A stretch of DNA of 64,000 nt from Janthinobacterium silvisoli (GTDB lineage Bacteria > Pseudomonadota > Gammaproteobacteria > Burkholderiales > Burkholderiaceae_D): positions 1,488,001-1,552,000 of the forward strand of contig NZ_JACHCL010000001.1 in NCBI RefSeq assembly GCF_014200725.1, written 5' to 3'. The translations under genes were made by a program, and so were the position numbers. The notes beneath the pieces are model-generated. The model was given only the letters and a program-made list of their open reading frames with translations. It did no database searches and was not told the origin of the DNA. Positions 45,886 to 56,341 of the stretch are shown here, one piece after another; the stretch's first letter is position 1; each line of letters starts with the position of its first letter.

Positions 45886-47526
45886 TTAACCCACTGCCAG
45901 CAGCTTGCGCTGCGCGCCAGGACGCACGGCAGCGGCTGCTTTTGGGGGCGGCCGGTCTTGCCCTGGCCCCTGCTCCAGCTTGAAGACACGCACCGCCTGC
46001 GCCAGCAAATCAGCCTGCTCGCGCATGCTTTGGGTAGCCGCTGCCGCCTGTTCGACCAGCGCCGCGTTTTGCTGCGTCACCGCGTCCATGTGCGTGATCG
46101 CCTGGTTCACCTGGGCGATGCCGGCGCTTTGCTCGGCGCTGGCGGCGGCGATCTCGCCCATGATGGCAGCCACCTGTCCCACCGCGCCGACGATGCCGTC
46201 CATCGTTTGCCCAGCCTCATCGACCAGCTTGCTGCCCGTTTCGACCGTATCGACTGAACTGCCGATCAATTGCTTGATTTCCCGTGCCGCCGTGGCGGAG
46301 CGCTGGGCCAGGTTGCGCACTTCGGTCGCTACTACCGCGAAACCACGGCCCTGTTCGCCAGCCCGCGCCGCTTCCACCGCCGCGTTCAAGGCCAGGATAT
46401 TGGTCTGGAAAGCGATCCCGTCAATCACGCCGATGATATCGGCGATCTTGCCCGAACTTTCGCGTATCGAACTCATGGTATCGACCACCTGGCTGACCAC
46501 CTGGCCGCCCTTCAGCGCAAAATCGGAAGCCGCCGCCACCAGCTGATTGGCTTGCCGCGCATGCTCGGCGTTTTGTTGCACTGCCGACGTCAATTGCTCC
46601 ATCGACGAGGCGGTTTCTTCCAGGCTAGCCGCCTGCTGTTCGGTGCGGCTGGACAAATCCAGGTTGCCCGAAGCGATCTCTGCAGAAGCGGTGGCGATGG
46701 TCTCGGTACCGGTGCGCACCTGGCCAACGGTAAGGACCAGGCTGTCATTCATTTGCATCAGCGCGCGTAGCAACTGGCCCGTTTCATCGCGCGTATTGCA
46801 AACGATCTTGCTGGTTAAATCACCCGCGGCGACCGCCTGTGCCAGCCGGACGGCATTGCGCATCGGCGTGGTGATGCTGAGCGTGATACGCCAGACAAAC
46901 AAGGCCACCGCCAGTCCGGCGATCACCGTCAGCAGCAAAGTCATCACCAATGTCTGGTGATAAGAGTCGCTCGCGTCCAGATTGGCAAGATCAACGGCGG
47001 CGCCCTGGTATTTGACCAGGTCGATCAGTGTTTGCCGATATGCAACCTGCTGCTTGTGCACATTGTCGAACAAATAGGCCAGCGCTTCTTCGCGCCGGCC
47101 CGGCTCGGACGATATTTTCAGGAAGCCGCTTTGCACCACCTGATAATTGGCGCGTGCCGCTATCATCGATTGATACAGCGCCTTGCTTTTCACATCGGTA
47201 TCGTCGGCAATCAGTTTTTCCAGCGTCTGCAAGCGCGCGCTGACAGCCTCCCGCGTTTCTTGAATAAAGGCCAGCTCACGCTTGAGGGTAGCGGCATCGG
47301 TGGCCAGCATGGCGTTGCGCATCGCCAGTGCTACCTCATTGACGCCGCCGATGATTTCATACGCCTGTATCACCTTGGACACCTTGTCGGTCGCCAGATC
47401 GTCCGTATCCTCATTGAGCTTGCCGAGGTTGTGAATCGCAAATCCTGAAATCACAATCATGAACACCAGCCCCAGCGCCAATCCGGCCGCAAGCTTGCTA
47501 CCAATTTTCAAGTCCGCTATCCGCAT
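45886..47526 (-). CDS. Methyl-accepting chemotaxis protein
   Basis: A 546-residue chemoreceptor. TM1 is residues 12-32 ([20 protein letters not shown]), with a four-helix-bundle periplasmic sensor (about 33-190), TM2 at about 192-212 ([18 protein letters not shown]), a HAMP domain and the signalling hairpin tip [17 protein letters not shown] preceded by [31 protein letters not shown] (tip split here). The tail ends RKLLAVG without the NWETF-type pentapeptide. GGAGGG precedes ATG 47526. The ligand is unknown. Confidence 0.95.
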   Translation of the reverse strand: MRIADLKIGSKLAAGLALGLVFMIVISGFAIHNLGKLNEDTDDLATDKVSKVIQAYEIIGGVNEVALAMRNAMLATDAATLKRELAFIQETREAVSARLQTLEKLIADDTDVKSKALYQSMIAARANYQVVQSGFLKISSEPGRREEALAYLFDNVHKQQVAYRQTLIDLVKYQGAAVDLANLDASDSYHQTLVMTLLLTVIAGLAVALFVWRITLSITTPMRNAVRLAQAVAAGDLTSKIVCNTRDETGQLLRALMQMNDSLVLTVGQVRTGTETIATASAEIASGNLDLSSRTEQQAASLEETASSMEQLTSAVQQNAEHARQANQLVAAASDFALKGGQVVSQVVDTMSSIRESSGKIADIIGVIDGIAFQTNILALNAAVEAARAGEQGRGFAVVATEVRNLAQRSATAAREIKQLIGSSVDTVETGSKLVDEAGQTMDGIVGAVGQVAAIMGEIAAASAEQSAGIAQVNQAITHMDAVTQQNAALVEQAAAATQSMREQADLLAQAVRVFKLEQGPGQDRPPPKAAAAVRPGAQRKLLAVG

Positions 47527-47962
47527 CTGCCACCCTCCGGTATAAAAGTGTGTATGACTGGATCGCGCCTATACGATCCAGTACGATCAATCGTGCAGCG
47601 GCGCCCGCCAACTGGCGCTGCACGATGCAGCGCCTGGCGGGAACCGGGTGACCATCTTTATTCTAGGGTGGCGGCAAATGGACAGCTTGATCTGTTCGAC
47701 CTTCTGCCTATTTTCTTTCTTTTTAGAAATCAAACACAGCAAACGTAAAACGTAGAGGCAATCGTTCTCCGCTGTGACATCCTTCCCGGCGCGTTACAAC
47801 TCATTACATTGCTTACATAGCTGCAAGACTCAAAGAATTTCGCTAGCCCATCTGGTCCAGTACCATGCGTGGCAGAAAGAGTTCAACGCTGTAATCAGAG
47901 CGGACCCGTTCACGTTTCCAGAGCCAGCATTGCCCGGACAATCACCCTATCAGGATAGCCAT
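47527..47962. other. 436-bp intergenic region between chemoreceptor and thioesterase
   Basis: It contains two strong hairpins. ACTGGATCG (47557-47565) pairs with CGATCCAGT (47574-47582). ATCGTGCAGCG (47590-47600) pairs with CGCTGCACGAT (47616-47626). No clear FliA (TAAAGTTT/GCCGATAA) promoter was found for the chemoreceptor. The remainder shows no supported gene. Confidence 0.6.
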
Positions 47963-48349
47963 ATGTTTTCAAAGAGTTATGATGTCGAGCCCAGCCATAT
48001 CGATTTCCAGGGTGTCGTCGACGGCCTTTATTATCCGTTCTATATGGAATGGACACGGCATGCGTTCATGAAAGAAGCATTGGGCATCGATATGGAAGAG
48101 GCCTTCAAGCAGGGCGAAGTCTATATGCTGCTCGAATACGCACTGCGCTTCCGTAAAAGCCTGAAGCAAGGCGATCGCCTGGAAGTGACGTGCCAGCTGG
48201 AAAAGAGTGAAAAACGCAATCGCGTCAATTTCGTGCAAGAGATTAAAGTCGATGGCGTGACTTACGCAGAAGCCACGTTTGTCGCCACATGCCTGGTCAA
48301 TGGCCGCCCTTCGATGCCGGAAGCCGTGGTGAATGCGCTGTCGCTGTAA
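47963..48349 (+). CDS. Acyl-CoA thioesterase, 4HBT (hot-dog) family
   Basis: A 128-residue hot-dog protein beginning MFSKSYDVEPSHIDFQG. The active-site strand/helix is HIDFQGVVDGLYYPFYMEW, with D14 as the likely catalytic Asp. The later sheets include LEYALRFRKSLKQGDRLEVT. I chose ATG 47963 (AGGA upstream); the longer open frame is not family-like. The substrate is unknown. Confidence 0.88.
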   Translation: MFSKSYDVEPSHIDFQGVVDGLYYPFYMEWTRHAFMKEALGIDMEEAFKQGEVYMLLEYALRFRKSLKQGDRLEVTCQLEKSEKRNRVNFVQEIKVDGVTYAEATFVATCLVNGRPSMPEAVVNALSL

Positions 48350-48379
48350 GCGCATCCAGATGGGTTTGACCAGATCGCC

Positions 48380-49213
48380 TTAGCGCTCGTCATTCGTATC
48401 GGGGTGACCGCCCTGGCGATGCTCGCCATCGAGCAGCGCCAGCACCGCCAGGTCATCCGCATCGAGGCTGAAGTCAAATACTTGCAGGTTTTGCCGCATG
48501 CGTTCCGGGTCCTGCGATTTCGGGATTGCCACCAGGCCGTGCTGCACATGCCAGCGCAGCAGGATTTGCGCGGCCGAGCGGCCATGTTTTTGCGCCAGGC
48601 GCACCACCGAGGCATCCTGCAGCAAAGCGCCGCGCCCCAGCGGGCTCCACGATTCGATCACGATGCCTTGCTGTCCATGCCAAGCCCGTAAATCGGCTTG
48701 CGTGAAGTCGGGATGCAGCTCGACCTGGTTGACGGCCGGCAGCACGCCGGTCTCTGCCTTCAGGCGCTCGATATGCGCGGGCTGGAAGTTCGATACGCCT
48801 ATCGAACGGATGCGCCCTTCTTCGCGCAGCCGGACAAAGGCACGCCAGGTATCCACATACAAATCACGCATGGGTAGCGGCCAGTGGATCAGGTACAGGT
48901 CCAGATAATCGGTGCCCAGGTCGGCCAGGCTGGCGTCAAACGCGCGCAAGGTACTGTCGTAGCCATGCTCGCTGCCGCGCAGCTTGCTGGTGATCTGTAC
49001 CTCGGCACGCGGCACGCCGCTGGCCGCAATGCCGCGCCCCACGCCCACTTCATTGCCATAGCGGGCCGCCGTATCGATCAGGCGGTAGCCCGTAGCGAGC
49101 GCCGTCTGCACGGCCGTCTCGGCCTGGGCGTCGTCGAGCGGCCAGGTGCCAAAGCCGATCTGCGTTATGTGCTGTCCATCGTTCAATGTCAAATGGGCAA
49201 TAGTGCCTGTCAT
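48380..49213 (-). CDS. Aldo/keto reductase (2,5-diketogluconate reductase type)
   Basis: A 277-residue protein: LIDTAARYGNEVGVGRG (Asp, Tyr), ITSKLRG (Lys), LYLIHWPLP (His), IGVSNFQPAHI, NQVELHP, and the NADPH end AIPKSQDPERMRQNLQVFDF. I chose ATG 49213 (MTGTIAHLTLND), with AAAGGA a few bases upstream. The physiological substrate is not evident. Confidence 0.92.
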   Translation of the reverse strand: MTGTIAHLTLNDGQHITQIGFGTWPLDDAQAETAVQTALATGYRLIDTAARYGNEVGVGRGIAASGVPRAEVQITSKLRGSEHGYDSTLRAFDASLADLGTDYLDLYLIHWPLPMRDLYVDTWRAFVRLREEGRIRSIGVSNFQPAHIERLKAETGVLPAVNQVELHPDFTQADLRAWHGQQGIVIESWSPLGRGALLQDASVVRLAQKHGRSAAQILLRWHVQHGLVAIPKSQDPERMRQNLQVFDFSLDADDLAVLALLDGEHRQGGHPDTNDER

Positions 49214-49324
49214 GATGATCCTTTGCTTGGTGAGGAAGGGAACAACCATCATAGCGGCTGTGGACGCCAGAGAGCGCCCCCATGGATGCGCAAGCCCGGC
49301 TGGCGCCGGGCTGGTGATAAATAC

Positions 49325-50257
49325 TTACAGCGGCTCTTCGCCACTCATGGCGCGGTCGATATCTTCGCGCGTCAGGTCCGGCGCCAGTTGCAATATGAAC
49401 TCGTAGGCATACGAGCGCAGGTAGGCGCCGCGGCGCACGGCCAAACGGGTGGTATTGGTGGCGAACAAATGCGACGCTTCCACCGCCCGCAAGCCCTTGT
49501 CGCGGCCATGGTCGAAAGCCATCGAGGCAACGATGCCCACGCCCAGTCCCAAGGTCACGTATTGCTTGATAACATCAGAATCCATGGCCGTCAGGATGAT
49601 GTCGGTGGCCACGCCGGCCTTGGCAAACGCGTCATCGATATGGCCGCGTCCCGTGAAACCCTTGTCGTAGGTGATCAAGGGATATTTGGCCAGGTCTTCC
49701 AGGCGGATCGGCGAATGGTCCAGCAGCGGATGGCCGTCCGGCACCACGATCAGATGGCTCCAGCGGTAGCATGGAAAAGACACCAGGTCGGGGAACTGGC
49801 TCAAGCCTTCCGTGGCGATGCCGATATCCGTCTTGCCCGACAAGACCCATTCGGCGATATGCTCGGGCGCGCTTTGCTGCAGCGCGATGCGCACATCGGG
49901 AAAGGCGGCGCGGAAAGCCTGCACCACTTTTGGGAGCGCATAGCGCGCCTGCGTATGGGTGGCCGCCACCGACAGGGTGCCGCTGGTCTGGCCGCTGTAT
50001 TCCAGGCTGGCTTGCTGCAGGTTTTCCGCTTCGATCAGGAGGCGGTCGACGATCTTCAAGATACCCTTGCCCGGCTCAGTCAGCCCTGTCAGGCGTTTGC
50101 CATTGCGCTCAAAAATGACGACGCCCAGCTCGTCTTCAAGTTCGCGGATCTGCCGGCTCACGCCAGGCTGCGACGTGAACAGCGCGTTCGCCACCTCCGT
50201 CAGGTTGTAGCCGCGGCGCGCTGCCTCGCGTATCGAGCGCAATTGTTGAAAATTCAT
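49325..50257 (-). CDS. cysB: CysB-type LysR regulator of sulfur assimilation
   Basis: A 310-residue LysR protein. The helix-turn-helix is NLTEVANALFTSQPGVSRQIRELEDEL and the effector domain has SVAATHTQARYALP, typical of the CysB/Cbl branch (sulfate/thiosulfate or acetylserine ligand site), and TAMDSDVIKQYVTLGLGVGIVA. It is 29 bp downstream of cysA on the same strand, so it is probably in the sulfate-transporter operon and controls it. Confidence 0.94.
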   Translation of the reverse strand: MNFQQLRSIREAARRGYNLTEVANALFTSQPGVSRQIRELEDELGVVIFERNGKRLTGLTEPGKGILKIVDRLLIEAENLQQASLEYSGQTSGTLSVAATHTQARYALPKVVQAFRAAFPDVRIALQQSAPEHIAEWVLSGKTDIGIATEGLSQFPDLVSFPCYRWSHLIVVPDGHPLLDHSPIRLEDLAKYPLITYDKGFTGRGHIDDAFAKAGVATDIILTAMDSDVIKQYVTLGLGVGIVASMAFDHGRDKGLRAVEASHLFATNTTRLAVRRGAYLRSYAYEFILQLAPDLTREDIDRAMSGEEPL

Positions 50258-50286
50258 GATATTCCAGTCTCAGTTTCTTGGGTGAT

Positions 50287-51360
50287 TCAGGTTCTTGCCG
50301 TGGGTTCCACAAATACGCGCAAGCGTTTCGGGCGCACGACGAGGGTTTCGCCCTCTTTCAGTTGCAGATGGCTGTAGCGCTCATTCGACATCACCGCTTC
50401 GATCAATTCGCTGTTGTCGAGACGCTGCAAGTCCAACTGTGCCAGCGGGCCGATGGCATGGGCGCGGCTCAGCTTGACCACGATGCCTTCCGCGCCTTGC
50501 GTGTAGCGGTCGATTTCCAGGTCGTGCGGACGCACATAGGCAATCCCCTTGCCGTCGCTCACGTTGGCGTAGTCGGGCACTTCGAAGCTGGCGTCGCCGG
50601 TGGCCAGCACGCCATCATGCACGCGGCCATGGAACAGGTTGACGTTGCCCAGGAAGCCGTACACAAATGGCGAAGCCGGGTGGTTATAGACTTGCTCGGG
50701 CGAACCGAGCTGCTCGACGGTGCCCTTGTTCATCAGCACCACCTGGTCAGCCACTTCCAGCGCCTCTTCCTGGTCATGCGTGACGAAAATACTGGTCACG
50801 TGCAGGTCATCATGCAGGCGGCGCAGCCAGCGGCGCAATTCCTTGCGCACCTTGGCGTCGAGCGCACCAAACGGTTCATCGAGCAGCAGTACGCGCGGCT
50901 CGACGGCCAGGGCGCGGGCCAGCGCGATACGCTGGCGTTGTCCGCCCGACAGTTGCGGCGGATAACGGTCGGCCAGCCAGTCGAGCTGTACCAGTTCCAG
51001 CAAATCCTTGACCTTGCGGCGGATCTTGTCTTCCGACGGGCGCTCGCTGCGCGACTTCACGCGCAAGCCAAAAGCGACGTTTTCAAACACGGTCATGTGC
51101 TTGAACAGCGCATAGTGTTGAAACACGAAACCCACCTGGCGCTCGCGCACGTGGCGCGCCGACGCATCTTCGGCGTCGAGCAGCACCTGGCCGCTGTCCG
51201 GGTGCTCCAGGCCGGCGATGATGCGCAGCAAGGTGGTCTTGCCGCAACCAGATGGGCCCAGCAGTGCCGTCAATTCACCATTCGGAAAATCGAGCGAGAT
51301 ATTGTCGAGAGCGACGAAATCGCCGAAACGCTTGTTGATGTTTTTAACTGCTATCGTCAT
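50287..51360 (-). CDS. cysA: Sulfate/thiosulfate ABC transporter ATP-binding protein
   Basis: A 357-residue protein with Walker [12 protein letters not shown], signature [11 protein letters not shown], Walker B RVLLLDEP and the H-loop [12 protein letters not shown]-terminal regulatory TOBE-like segment follows. I chose ATG 51360 ([12 protein letters not shown]) with GGAG upstream, 2 bp after cysW. Confidence 0.97.
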   Translation of the reverse strand: MTIAVKNINKRFGDFVALDNISLDFPNGELTALLGPSGCGKTTLLRIIAGLEHPDSGQVLLDAEDASARHVRERQVGFVFQHYALFKHMTVFENVAFGLRVKSRSERPSEDKIRRKVKDLLELVQLDWLADRYPPQLSGGQRQRIALARALAVEPRVLLLDEPFGALDAKVRKELRRWLRRLHDDLHVTSIFVTHDQEEALEVADQVVLMNKGTVEQLGSPEQVYNHPASPFVYGFLGNVNLFHGRVHDGVLATGDASFEVPDYANVSDGKGIAYVRPHDLEIDRYTQGAEGIVVKLSRAHAIGPLAQLDLQRLDNSELIEAVMSNERYSHLQLKEGETLVVRPKRLRVFVEPTART

Positions 51361-51362
51361 GA

Positions 51363-52295
51363 TCAGTGCTCCGTAGAACGTAAGGCGGAATCGTCGGCGT
51401 GGTTCTCGTTCAAACGCCACTCAATAAAGGCTTTCAGGGCCAGGGTCACCAGGGCCAGCAAGGCCAGCAGGGACGCAACGGCAAACGCGGCCGAGAAGTT
51501 GTACTCGTTGTACAAAATCTCTACCTGCAGCGGCATGGTGTTGGTTTCGCCACGAATATGGCCAGACACCACCGACACGGCGCCGAACTCGCCCATGGCG
51601 CGCGCATTGCACAGGATCACGCCATACAGCAAGCCCCACTTGATATTCGGCAAAGTGACTCTGCGGAAAGTATTCCAACCCGAAGCGCCGAGCACGATGG
51701 CGGCCTCTTCCTCTTCGCTGCCTTGCGACTGCATCAGCGGGATCAATTCACGCGCCACGAACGGGAACGTGATGAAGATCGTCGCCAGCACGATGCCGGG
51801 CACGGCAAACAATATCTTGATGTCATGCGCCTGCAGCCACGGGCCAAACCAGCCCTGGGCGCCAAACATCAGCACATAGATCAGGCCGGAAATCACGGGC
51901 GAGACGGAAAATGGCAAGTCGATCAGGGTCAGCAAGATGCTTTTGCCGCGGAACTCGAACTTGGCGATACACCACGAAGCGGCCACGCCAAACACCAGGT
52001 TCAAGGGCACGGCAATCGCGGCCGTGATCAAGGTCAGCTTGATCGCGGAAATCGCATCCGGGTCGATGATGGCGGCGATATACGCTTCCCAGCCCTTCTT
52101 GAACGCTTCGGCAAACACGGCCACCAGCGGCACGAACAGGAACACCGTCAGGAACAGCAAGGCGATCGTGATCAGGACCGTGCGCACCCACAGCGGTTCC
52201 AAGACGACCGGGCCAGCCTTCGGTGCGATGCGGCGCAGGCCAGGCTGCGGCAAAGCATCTTCCACGCTGGAGACAGCAGAGACAGTGGTACTCAT
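51363..52295 (-). CDS. cysW: Sulfate ABC transporter permease CysW
   Basis: A 310-residue permease with six helices. The permease loop [29 protein letters not shown] binds the ATPase (motif given in family terms, EAA loop), and [20 protein letters not shown] is the CysW signature. ATG 52295 overlaps the cysT stop by 4 bp. Confidence 0.96.
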   Translation of the reverse strand: MSTTVSAVSSVEDALPQPGLRRIAPKAGPVVLEPLWVRTVLITIALLFLTVFLFVPLVAVFAEAFKKGWEAYIAAIIDPDAISAIKLTLITAAIAVPLNLVFGVAASWCIAKFEFRGKSILLTLIDLPFSVSPVISGLIYVLMFGAQGWFGPWLQAHDIKILFAVPGIVLATIFITFPFVARELIPLMQSQGSEEEEAAIVLGASGWNTFRRVTLPNIKWGLLYGVILCNARAMGEFGAVSVVSGHIRGETNTMPLQVEILYNEYNFSAAFAVASLLALLALVTLALKAFIEWRLNENHADDSALRSTEH

Positions 52296-53146
52296 GTTTT
52301 CTTCGCCTTTCCGCGCGTCCACGCTTGCAGCAGGTTAATCGTCAACAGCAGCAGGAAGGACACGATCAGCATCACCACAGCAATCGCGGTGGCGCCGGCA
52401 TAATCGTATTGTTCCAGCTTGGTAATAATGAACAGCGGCGTGATTTCCGACACCATCGGCATATTGCCTGCGATAAAAATCACCGAACCGTATTCGCCCG
52501 TGGCGCGTGCAAACGCCAGCGCAAAGCCCGTCAGCAGCGATGGCAAAATCGTCGGAAAAATCACGCGGATGAAGGTTTGCAGCGAATTGGCCCCCAGGCT
52601 GGCGGCCGCTTCTTCCAGTTCTTTTTCCGCGTCTTCCAGCACCGGTTGCACGGTGCGCACGACAAAGGGCAAGCCGATGAAGGTCAAGGCCACCACCACG
52701 CCCAGCGGCGTGAACGCCACCTTGATGCCCAGCACGCCTTCGATAAATTGGCCAAACCAGCCATTCGACGAATACAGCGCCGTCAAGGTGATGCCGGCCA
52801 CCGCCGTTGGCAAGGCAAACGGCAAATCGACCAGCGCATCGATGATGCGCTTGCCAGGAAATTTGTAACGGACCAGCACCCAGGCCAGGATGCCGCCAAA
52901 GATGACATTAAGAAACGCGGCGATCAGCGAAGCGCCGAAGGTCAAACGGTAGGAAGCCATCACGCGGTCAGAAGTGACGGCGGAAACAAAGCCATCCCAG
53001 GTCATCGTGAATGTTTTCAGGAACGCCGCCGACAGCGGAATCAGGACGATCAGCGCCAGGTAAAAGATGGTAAAGCCAAGGGACAGCTTAAAACCCGGCA
53101 TGACCCGAAATGGCGCGCCTCGCGCCTTGATCGGTGCTGCAGACAT
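52292..53146 (-). CDS. cysT: Sulfate ABC transporter permease CysT (CysU)
   Basis: A 284-residue permease with six helices. The EAA loop is [20 protein letters not shown], and [20 protein letters not shown] is the CysT signature. AGGAGAGG precedes ATG 53146. It is the first gene of the cysT-cysW-cysA-cysB run. The upstream 195 bp holds the peroxiredoxin terminator and a CGAAAAT core shared with the sbp dyad. Confidence 0.96.
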   Translation of the reverse strand: MSAAPIKARGAPFRVMPGFKLSLGFTIFYLALIVLIPLSAAFLKTFTMTWDGFVSAVTSDRVMASYRLTFGASLIAAFLNVIFGGILAWVLVRYKFPGKRIIDALVDLPFALPTAVAGITLTALYSSNGWFGQFIEGVLGIKVAFTPLGVVVALTFIGLPFVVRTVQPVLEDAEKELEEAAASLGANSLQTFIRVIFPTILPSLLTGFALAFARATGEYGSVIFIAGNMPMVSEITPLFIITKLEQYDYAGATAIAVVMLIVSFLLLLTINLLQAWTRGKAKKT

Positions 53147-53294
53147 AAAATCCTCTCCTGGTTTGGTCTTGTTATTACATTTTCGAGTAACAGGGCGCCA
53201 TATTCACATGCGGCTGTTATAAAAAGAACTAACTATTTCTCATTTGCTTAGATTGGAAATGCATACCTGGCGTGACGTAAAGCGTGCGGGCACA

Positions 53295-53322
53295 AAAAAA
53301 CGCACCGGTGAGGGTGCGTTTT
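53295..53322 (-). terminator. Terminator after the peroxiredoxin gene
   Basis: AAAACGCACC (53297-53306) pairs with GGTGCGTTTT (53313-53322); read leftward it ends in a T-run (A-run 53294-53300). It separates the peroxiredoxin from cysT, so cysT needs its own promoter. Confidence 0.8.
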
Positions 53323-53341
53323 GGCTGGGGCGATACCGGTA

Positions 53342-53980
53342 TTATTTATTCGGCTGCGGCGTCAAACGCAAGTACGGTTTGGCGGCCGTATAGCCTTTCG
53401 GATATTTCTGCTTGATCACTTCCGGATCTTGCACAGGCAGCGGGATGATGACGTCGTCGCCATCTTGCCAGTTGCCGGGCGTGGCCACGGTGTAGCCGTC
53501 GGTCAATTGCAGCGCATCGATCACGCGCAGGATTTCATTGAAGTTACGGCCAGTACTGAGTGGATACGTGAGGATCAGGCGTACTTTCTTGTTCGGGTCG
53601 ACGATAAAGACGGAGCGCACGGTGGCGGTCACGGATTGTTCCGGGTGGATCATGTCGTACAGCACCGACACTTTCTTGTCGACGTCGGCGATGATGGGGA
53701 AACCCACCACCGTGTTTTGCGTCTCTTCGATATCCTTGATCCACTGCTGGTGCGATTCGGCGGCATCGACGGACAGGGCGATGGCTTTGACATTGCGCTT
53801 GTCGAATTCCGGTTTCAGCTTGGCCGTCAGTCCCAGTTCCGTGGTGCAGACGGGGGTGAAGTCGGCCGGGTGGGAAAACAGCACCACCCAGGAATTGCCA
53901 GCCCACTCATGAAACTTGAGTTTGCCTATCGAGCTGTCTTGTTCAAAATCGGGGGCAACGTCGCCCAGGCGTAAAGTCAT
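53342..53980 (-). CDS. 1-Cys peroxiredoxin (Prx6 type)
   Basis: A 212-residue thiol peroxidase. The peroxidatic Cys is C45 in HPADFTPVCTTELG, and it is the only cysteine in the protein. The long C-terminal domain, with GRNFNEILRVIDALQLTD and PLPVQDPEVIKQKYPKGY, is the Prx6 mark. It lies between sbp and the cys permease genes. Many sulfur-regulated loci carry peroxiredoxins, but linkage here is inference. Confidence 0.95.
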   Translation of the reverse strand: MTLRLGDVAPDFEQDSSIGKLKFHEWAGNSWVVLFSHPADFTPVCTTELGLTAKLKPEFDKRNVKAIALSVDAAESHQQWIKDIEETQNTVVGFPIIADVDKKVSVLYDMIHPEQSVTATVRSVFIVDPNKKVRLILTYPLSTGRNFNEILRVIDALQLTDGYTVATPGNWQDGDDVIIPLPVQDPEVIKQKYPKGYTAAKPYLRLTPQPNK

Positions 53981-54026
53981 CGTGATCTCCTCAAAGGGTT
54001 ATAGCTATTCATGGTGTGTCAGGCAT

Positions 54027-54593
54027 TCAGGCTGCCTGACGGTGACGGCGATCTATTTGTGCCAGATCAAACAAAGTCTGCAATTGCGCCTGGCCATATA
54101 CCCAATCGCCCAACTTCGACTCGGCATTGATATGGCCCAGGGCGCCGCCATCAATATACTTGCAATTCCAGCGCCGCGCCCACTGCGCCGCGTGTTCGGC
54201 CGTCATCCACGGGTCCGTCTGGCTGGCGATCAAAATGCCGGGACAAGGCAGGCGCTTGTGCGGCAAGGCCTTGACTACGCCAAACTTCTCGGGATCGGCC
54301 GGTCCCACCAGCAGCACACCGGCCACGCCTTGCGCATCGCGCGCCAGGCTGTGGGCGGTCGTCAGACAACCGAAGCTGTGCGCCACGATCAGGGTCGGAC
54401 GGCTATCTTGCCGCCGCACCTGGTCCAGGCGCGCCGACCAGGCTGCCAAATCCGGCGTTTCCCAGTCATCTTGCTCGACCCGCTCGAATTGCGGATACAG
54501 GCGCTGCCAGCGGCTTTGCCAATGCTCGGGCCCGCTGTTATGCAAGCCCGGCACGATCAAGACCCGGTAATCCGAAAAACTGCGCAGCGCCAT
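54027..54593 (-). CDS. RBBP9/YdeN-like serine hydrolase
   Basis: A 188-residue alpha/beta hydrolase. IVPGLHNSGPEHWQSRW is the family start. The nucleophile is S73 in VAHSFGC, the acid is D127 in SQTDPW, and the base is H154 in GALGHINAES. I chose ATG 54593, with GAAGGAAA ahead; a longer TTG start has no support. The substrate is unknown. It lies 64 bp after sbp on the same strand. Confidence 0.9.
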   Translation of the reverse strand: MALRSFSDYRVLIVPGLHNSGPEHWQSRWQRLYPQFERVEQDDWETPDLAAWSARLDQVRRQDSRPTLIVAHSFGCLTTAHSLARDAQGVAGVLLVGPADPEKFGVVKALPHKRLPCPGILIASQTDPWMTAEHAAQWARRWNCKYIDGGALGHINAESKLGDWVYGQAQLQTLFDLAQIDRRHRQAA

Positions 54594-54657
54594 GGTGGTT
54601 TCCTTCAATCAGTATGTTCTGGCAAGCGTCACCGCTTGCCATCAATATGACCCAGTC

Positions 54658-55662
54658 TTATTTCGGTTGGTAGATCTGGTCGAAGATGCCGCCATCGGCA
54701 AAGTGGGCTTTTTGCGCGGCAGTCCAGCCGCCAGCCACTTGTTCGATGGTGAACAGGTTCACCTTGGCAAACTGGTTCGCGTATTTCTTGGCGGCTTTCT
54801 CGGTAGCGGGACGGTAGTAATTCTTGGCGATGATGTCTTGCGCTTCATCCGTGTAAAGATAGTTCAGATAAGCTTCGGCCACCTTGCGCGTACCGTGCTT
54901 GTCGGCAAACTTGTCGACCACGGCCACCGGTGGTTCCGCCAGGATGCTGACGGAAGGCGTAATGATGTCGAACTTGGTCGGACCCAGTTCCTTGACGGCC
55001 AGATAAGCTTCGTTTTCCCAGGCGATCAGCACGTCGCCGATGCCGCGTTCCACGAAGGTGGTGGTGGCGCCGCGGGCACCGGAATCGAGCACCGGCACGT
55101 TTTTATACAGTTTGCCGAGGAATTCCTTGGCCTTGGCTTCATTGCCGCCCGGTTGGCGCAGGGCGTAACCCCAGGCTGCCAAATGATTCCAGCGGGCGCC
55201 GCCCGAGGTTTTCGGATTCGGCGTGATGACGGACACGCCTGGCTTGATCAAGTCATTCCAGTCCTTGATGCCTTTCGGGTTGCCCTTGCGTACCAGAAAC
55301 ACGATGGTCGAAGTGTAAGGCGAGCTGTTGTGCGCCAATTTCTTTTGCCAGTCGGGAGCCAGCAGCTTGTGATCGGCCAGCGCATCGATGTCGTAAGCCA
55401 GGGCCAACGTCACCACGTCCGCTTCCAGGCCGTCGATCACGGCGCGTGCCTGCTTGCCCGAGCCACCATGCGATTGTTTGATCTTGACGTTGTCGCCCGT
55501 CTTGGCTTTCCATTCCTTGGCAAACGCCGTGTTGACATCCTGGTACAGCTCGCGCGTTGGATCGTACGAAACATTGAGCAGGGTGATATCGGCGGCTTGT
55601 GCGGTTTGCAAGAGAGCAAATGCACTGATGGCAGCAGCAATGATGATTTTTTTCGACAGCAT
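54658..55662 (-). CDS. sbp: Periplasmic sulfate-binding protein
   Basis: A 334-residue secreted solute-binding protein with a signal peptide cut after AQA (residue 23). The motifs [51 protein letters not shown] and YFRPATE-like [13 protein letters not shown] are the Sbp/CysP signatures. It feeds CysT-CysW-CysA encoded downstream but is separated from them by two non-transport genes. A perfect dyad lies upstream at 55746-55766. Confidence 0.96.
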   Translation of the reverse strand: MLSKKIIIAAAISAFALLQTAQAADITLLNVSYDPTRELYQDVNTAFAKEWKAKTGDNVKIKQSHGGSGKQARAVIDGLEADVVTLALAYDIDALADHKLLAPDWQKKLAHNSSPYTSTIVFLVRKGNPKGIKDWNDLIKPGVSVITPNPKTSGGARWNHLAAWGYALRQPGGNEAKAKEFLGKLYKNVPVLDSGARGATTTFVERGIGDVLIAWENEAYLAVKELGPTKFDIITPSVSILAEPPVAVVDKFADKHGTRKVAEAYLNYLYTDEAQDIIAKNYYRPATEKAAKKYANQFAKVNLFTIEQVAGGWTAAQKAHFADGGIFDQIYQPK

Positions 55663-55745
55663 CTAAGATCCCCGTGTGGTTGAACTTTCAGAAGCACCAG
55701 ATTACGGCGCATCACTAAGAAAGAGAACGAAGCATTTTGGCATTT

Positions 55746-55766
55746 TATATGCGATTTTCGCATATA
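55746..55766. promoter_or_regulatory. Palindromic operator candidate upstream of sbp
   Basis: TATATGCG-ATTTT-CGCATATA is an eight-base perfect dyad, 84 bp before the sbp start codon. Its ATTTTCG core recurs at 53179-53185 upstream of cysT. CysB is the obvious candidate regulator. Confidence 0.5.
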
Positions 55767-55807
55767 GGTGGCGCACAAAGGGAGTTTGCGATGTTAGCGA
55801 AAGAACT

Positions 55808-56191
55808 TTAATAGTAGCGGTTGAACAAGACGACGGCCCAGGTGGCGAATGCCAGCAGGCAAGTGAGCAGCACGGCTGCACTGCCAAAGTCCTTGGCATT
55901 CTTCGACAGCGGATGGCGTTCCAGCGAAATGCGGTCGACCACCGCTTCCAGCGCGGAATTGATCAGTTCCACGATCAGCACCAGCAACAGCACGCCGATC
56001 AACACCAGTTTTTCAAACGCGGAAATACCCAGCAGCAGCGCGATCACCGTGCCGGCGACGAACAAGCCCAGTTCCTGCCTGAACGCATGTTCATGGCGCC
56101 AGGCCGACTTCAAGCCGTCCAGCGAATAAAAGAAGGCGGAAAAGATCCGTTTCAAGCCGCTTTTACTCTTGAATTCATTGACTGGTTGCAT
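55808..56191 (-). CDS. dgkA: Diacylglycerol kinase
   Basis: A 127-residue integral membrane enzyme with three helices. The family motifs are SLDGLKSAWRHEHAFRQELGL (catalytic Glu in the amphipathic helix) and VELINSALEAVVDRISLERH. It phosphorylates diacylglycerol at the inner membrane. The gene is complete from ATG 56191. Confidence 0.96.
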   Translation of the reverse strand: MQPVNEFKSKSGLKRIFSAFFYSLDGLKSAWRHEHAFRQELGLFVAGTVIALLLGISAFEKLVLIGVLLLVLIVELINSALEAVVDRISLERHPLSKNAKDFGSAAVLLTCLLAFATWAVVLFNRYY

Positions 56192-56278
56192 GGTATTCGT
56201 ATTTCTCCCTTTTCCGTATGGCGAACATTATGCATGGCGAGCCTGGAGTGTGGCAGTTTTTGCTTACATCTAGCAAGG

Positions 56279-56308
56279 TTGCACTATTTTTTCACATTAT
56301 GGTATAAA
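56279..56308 (+). promoter_or_regulatory. Promoter of the IclR gene
   Basis: TTGCAC (56279-56284) and TATAAA (56303-56308) with an 18-bp spacer, about 34 bp before the start codon. Confidence 0.5.
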
Positions 56309-56341
56309 TATGCATGAATACTGCATTGCACCAAATCCATC

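Noticed and set aside
55737-55752. Sigma-54-like TTGGCATTTTATATGC (GG-N10-GC)
   Set aside because: It points rightward, where the next gene on that strand is 590 bp away beyond dgkA; it coincides with the sbp dyad.
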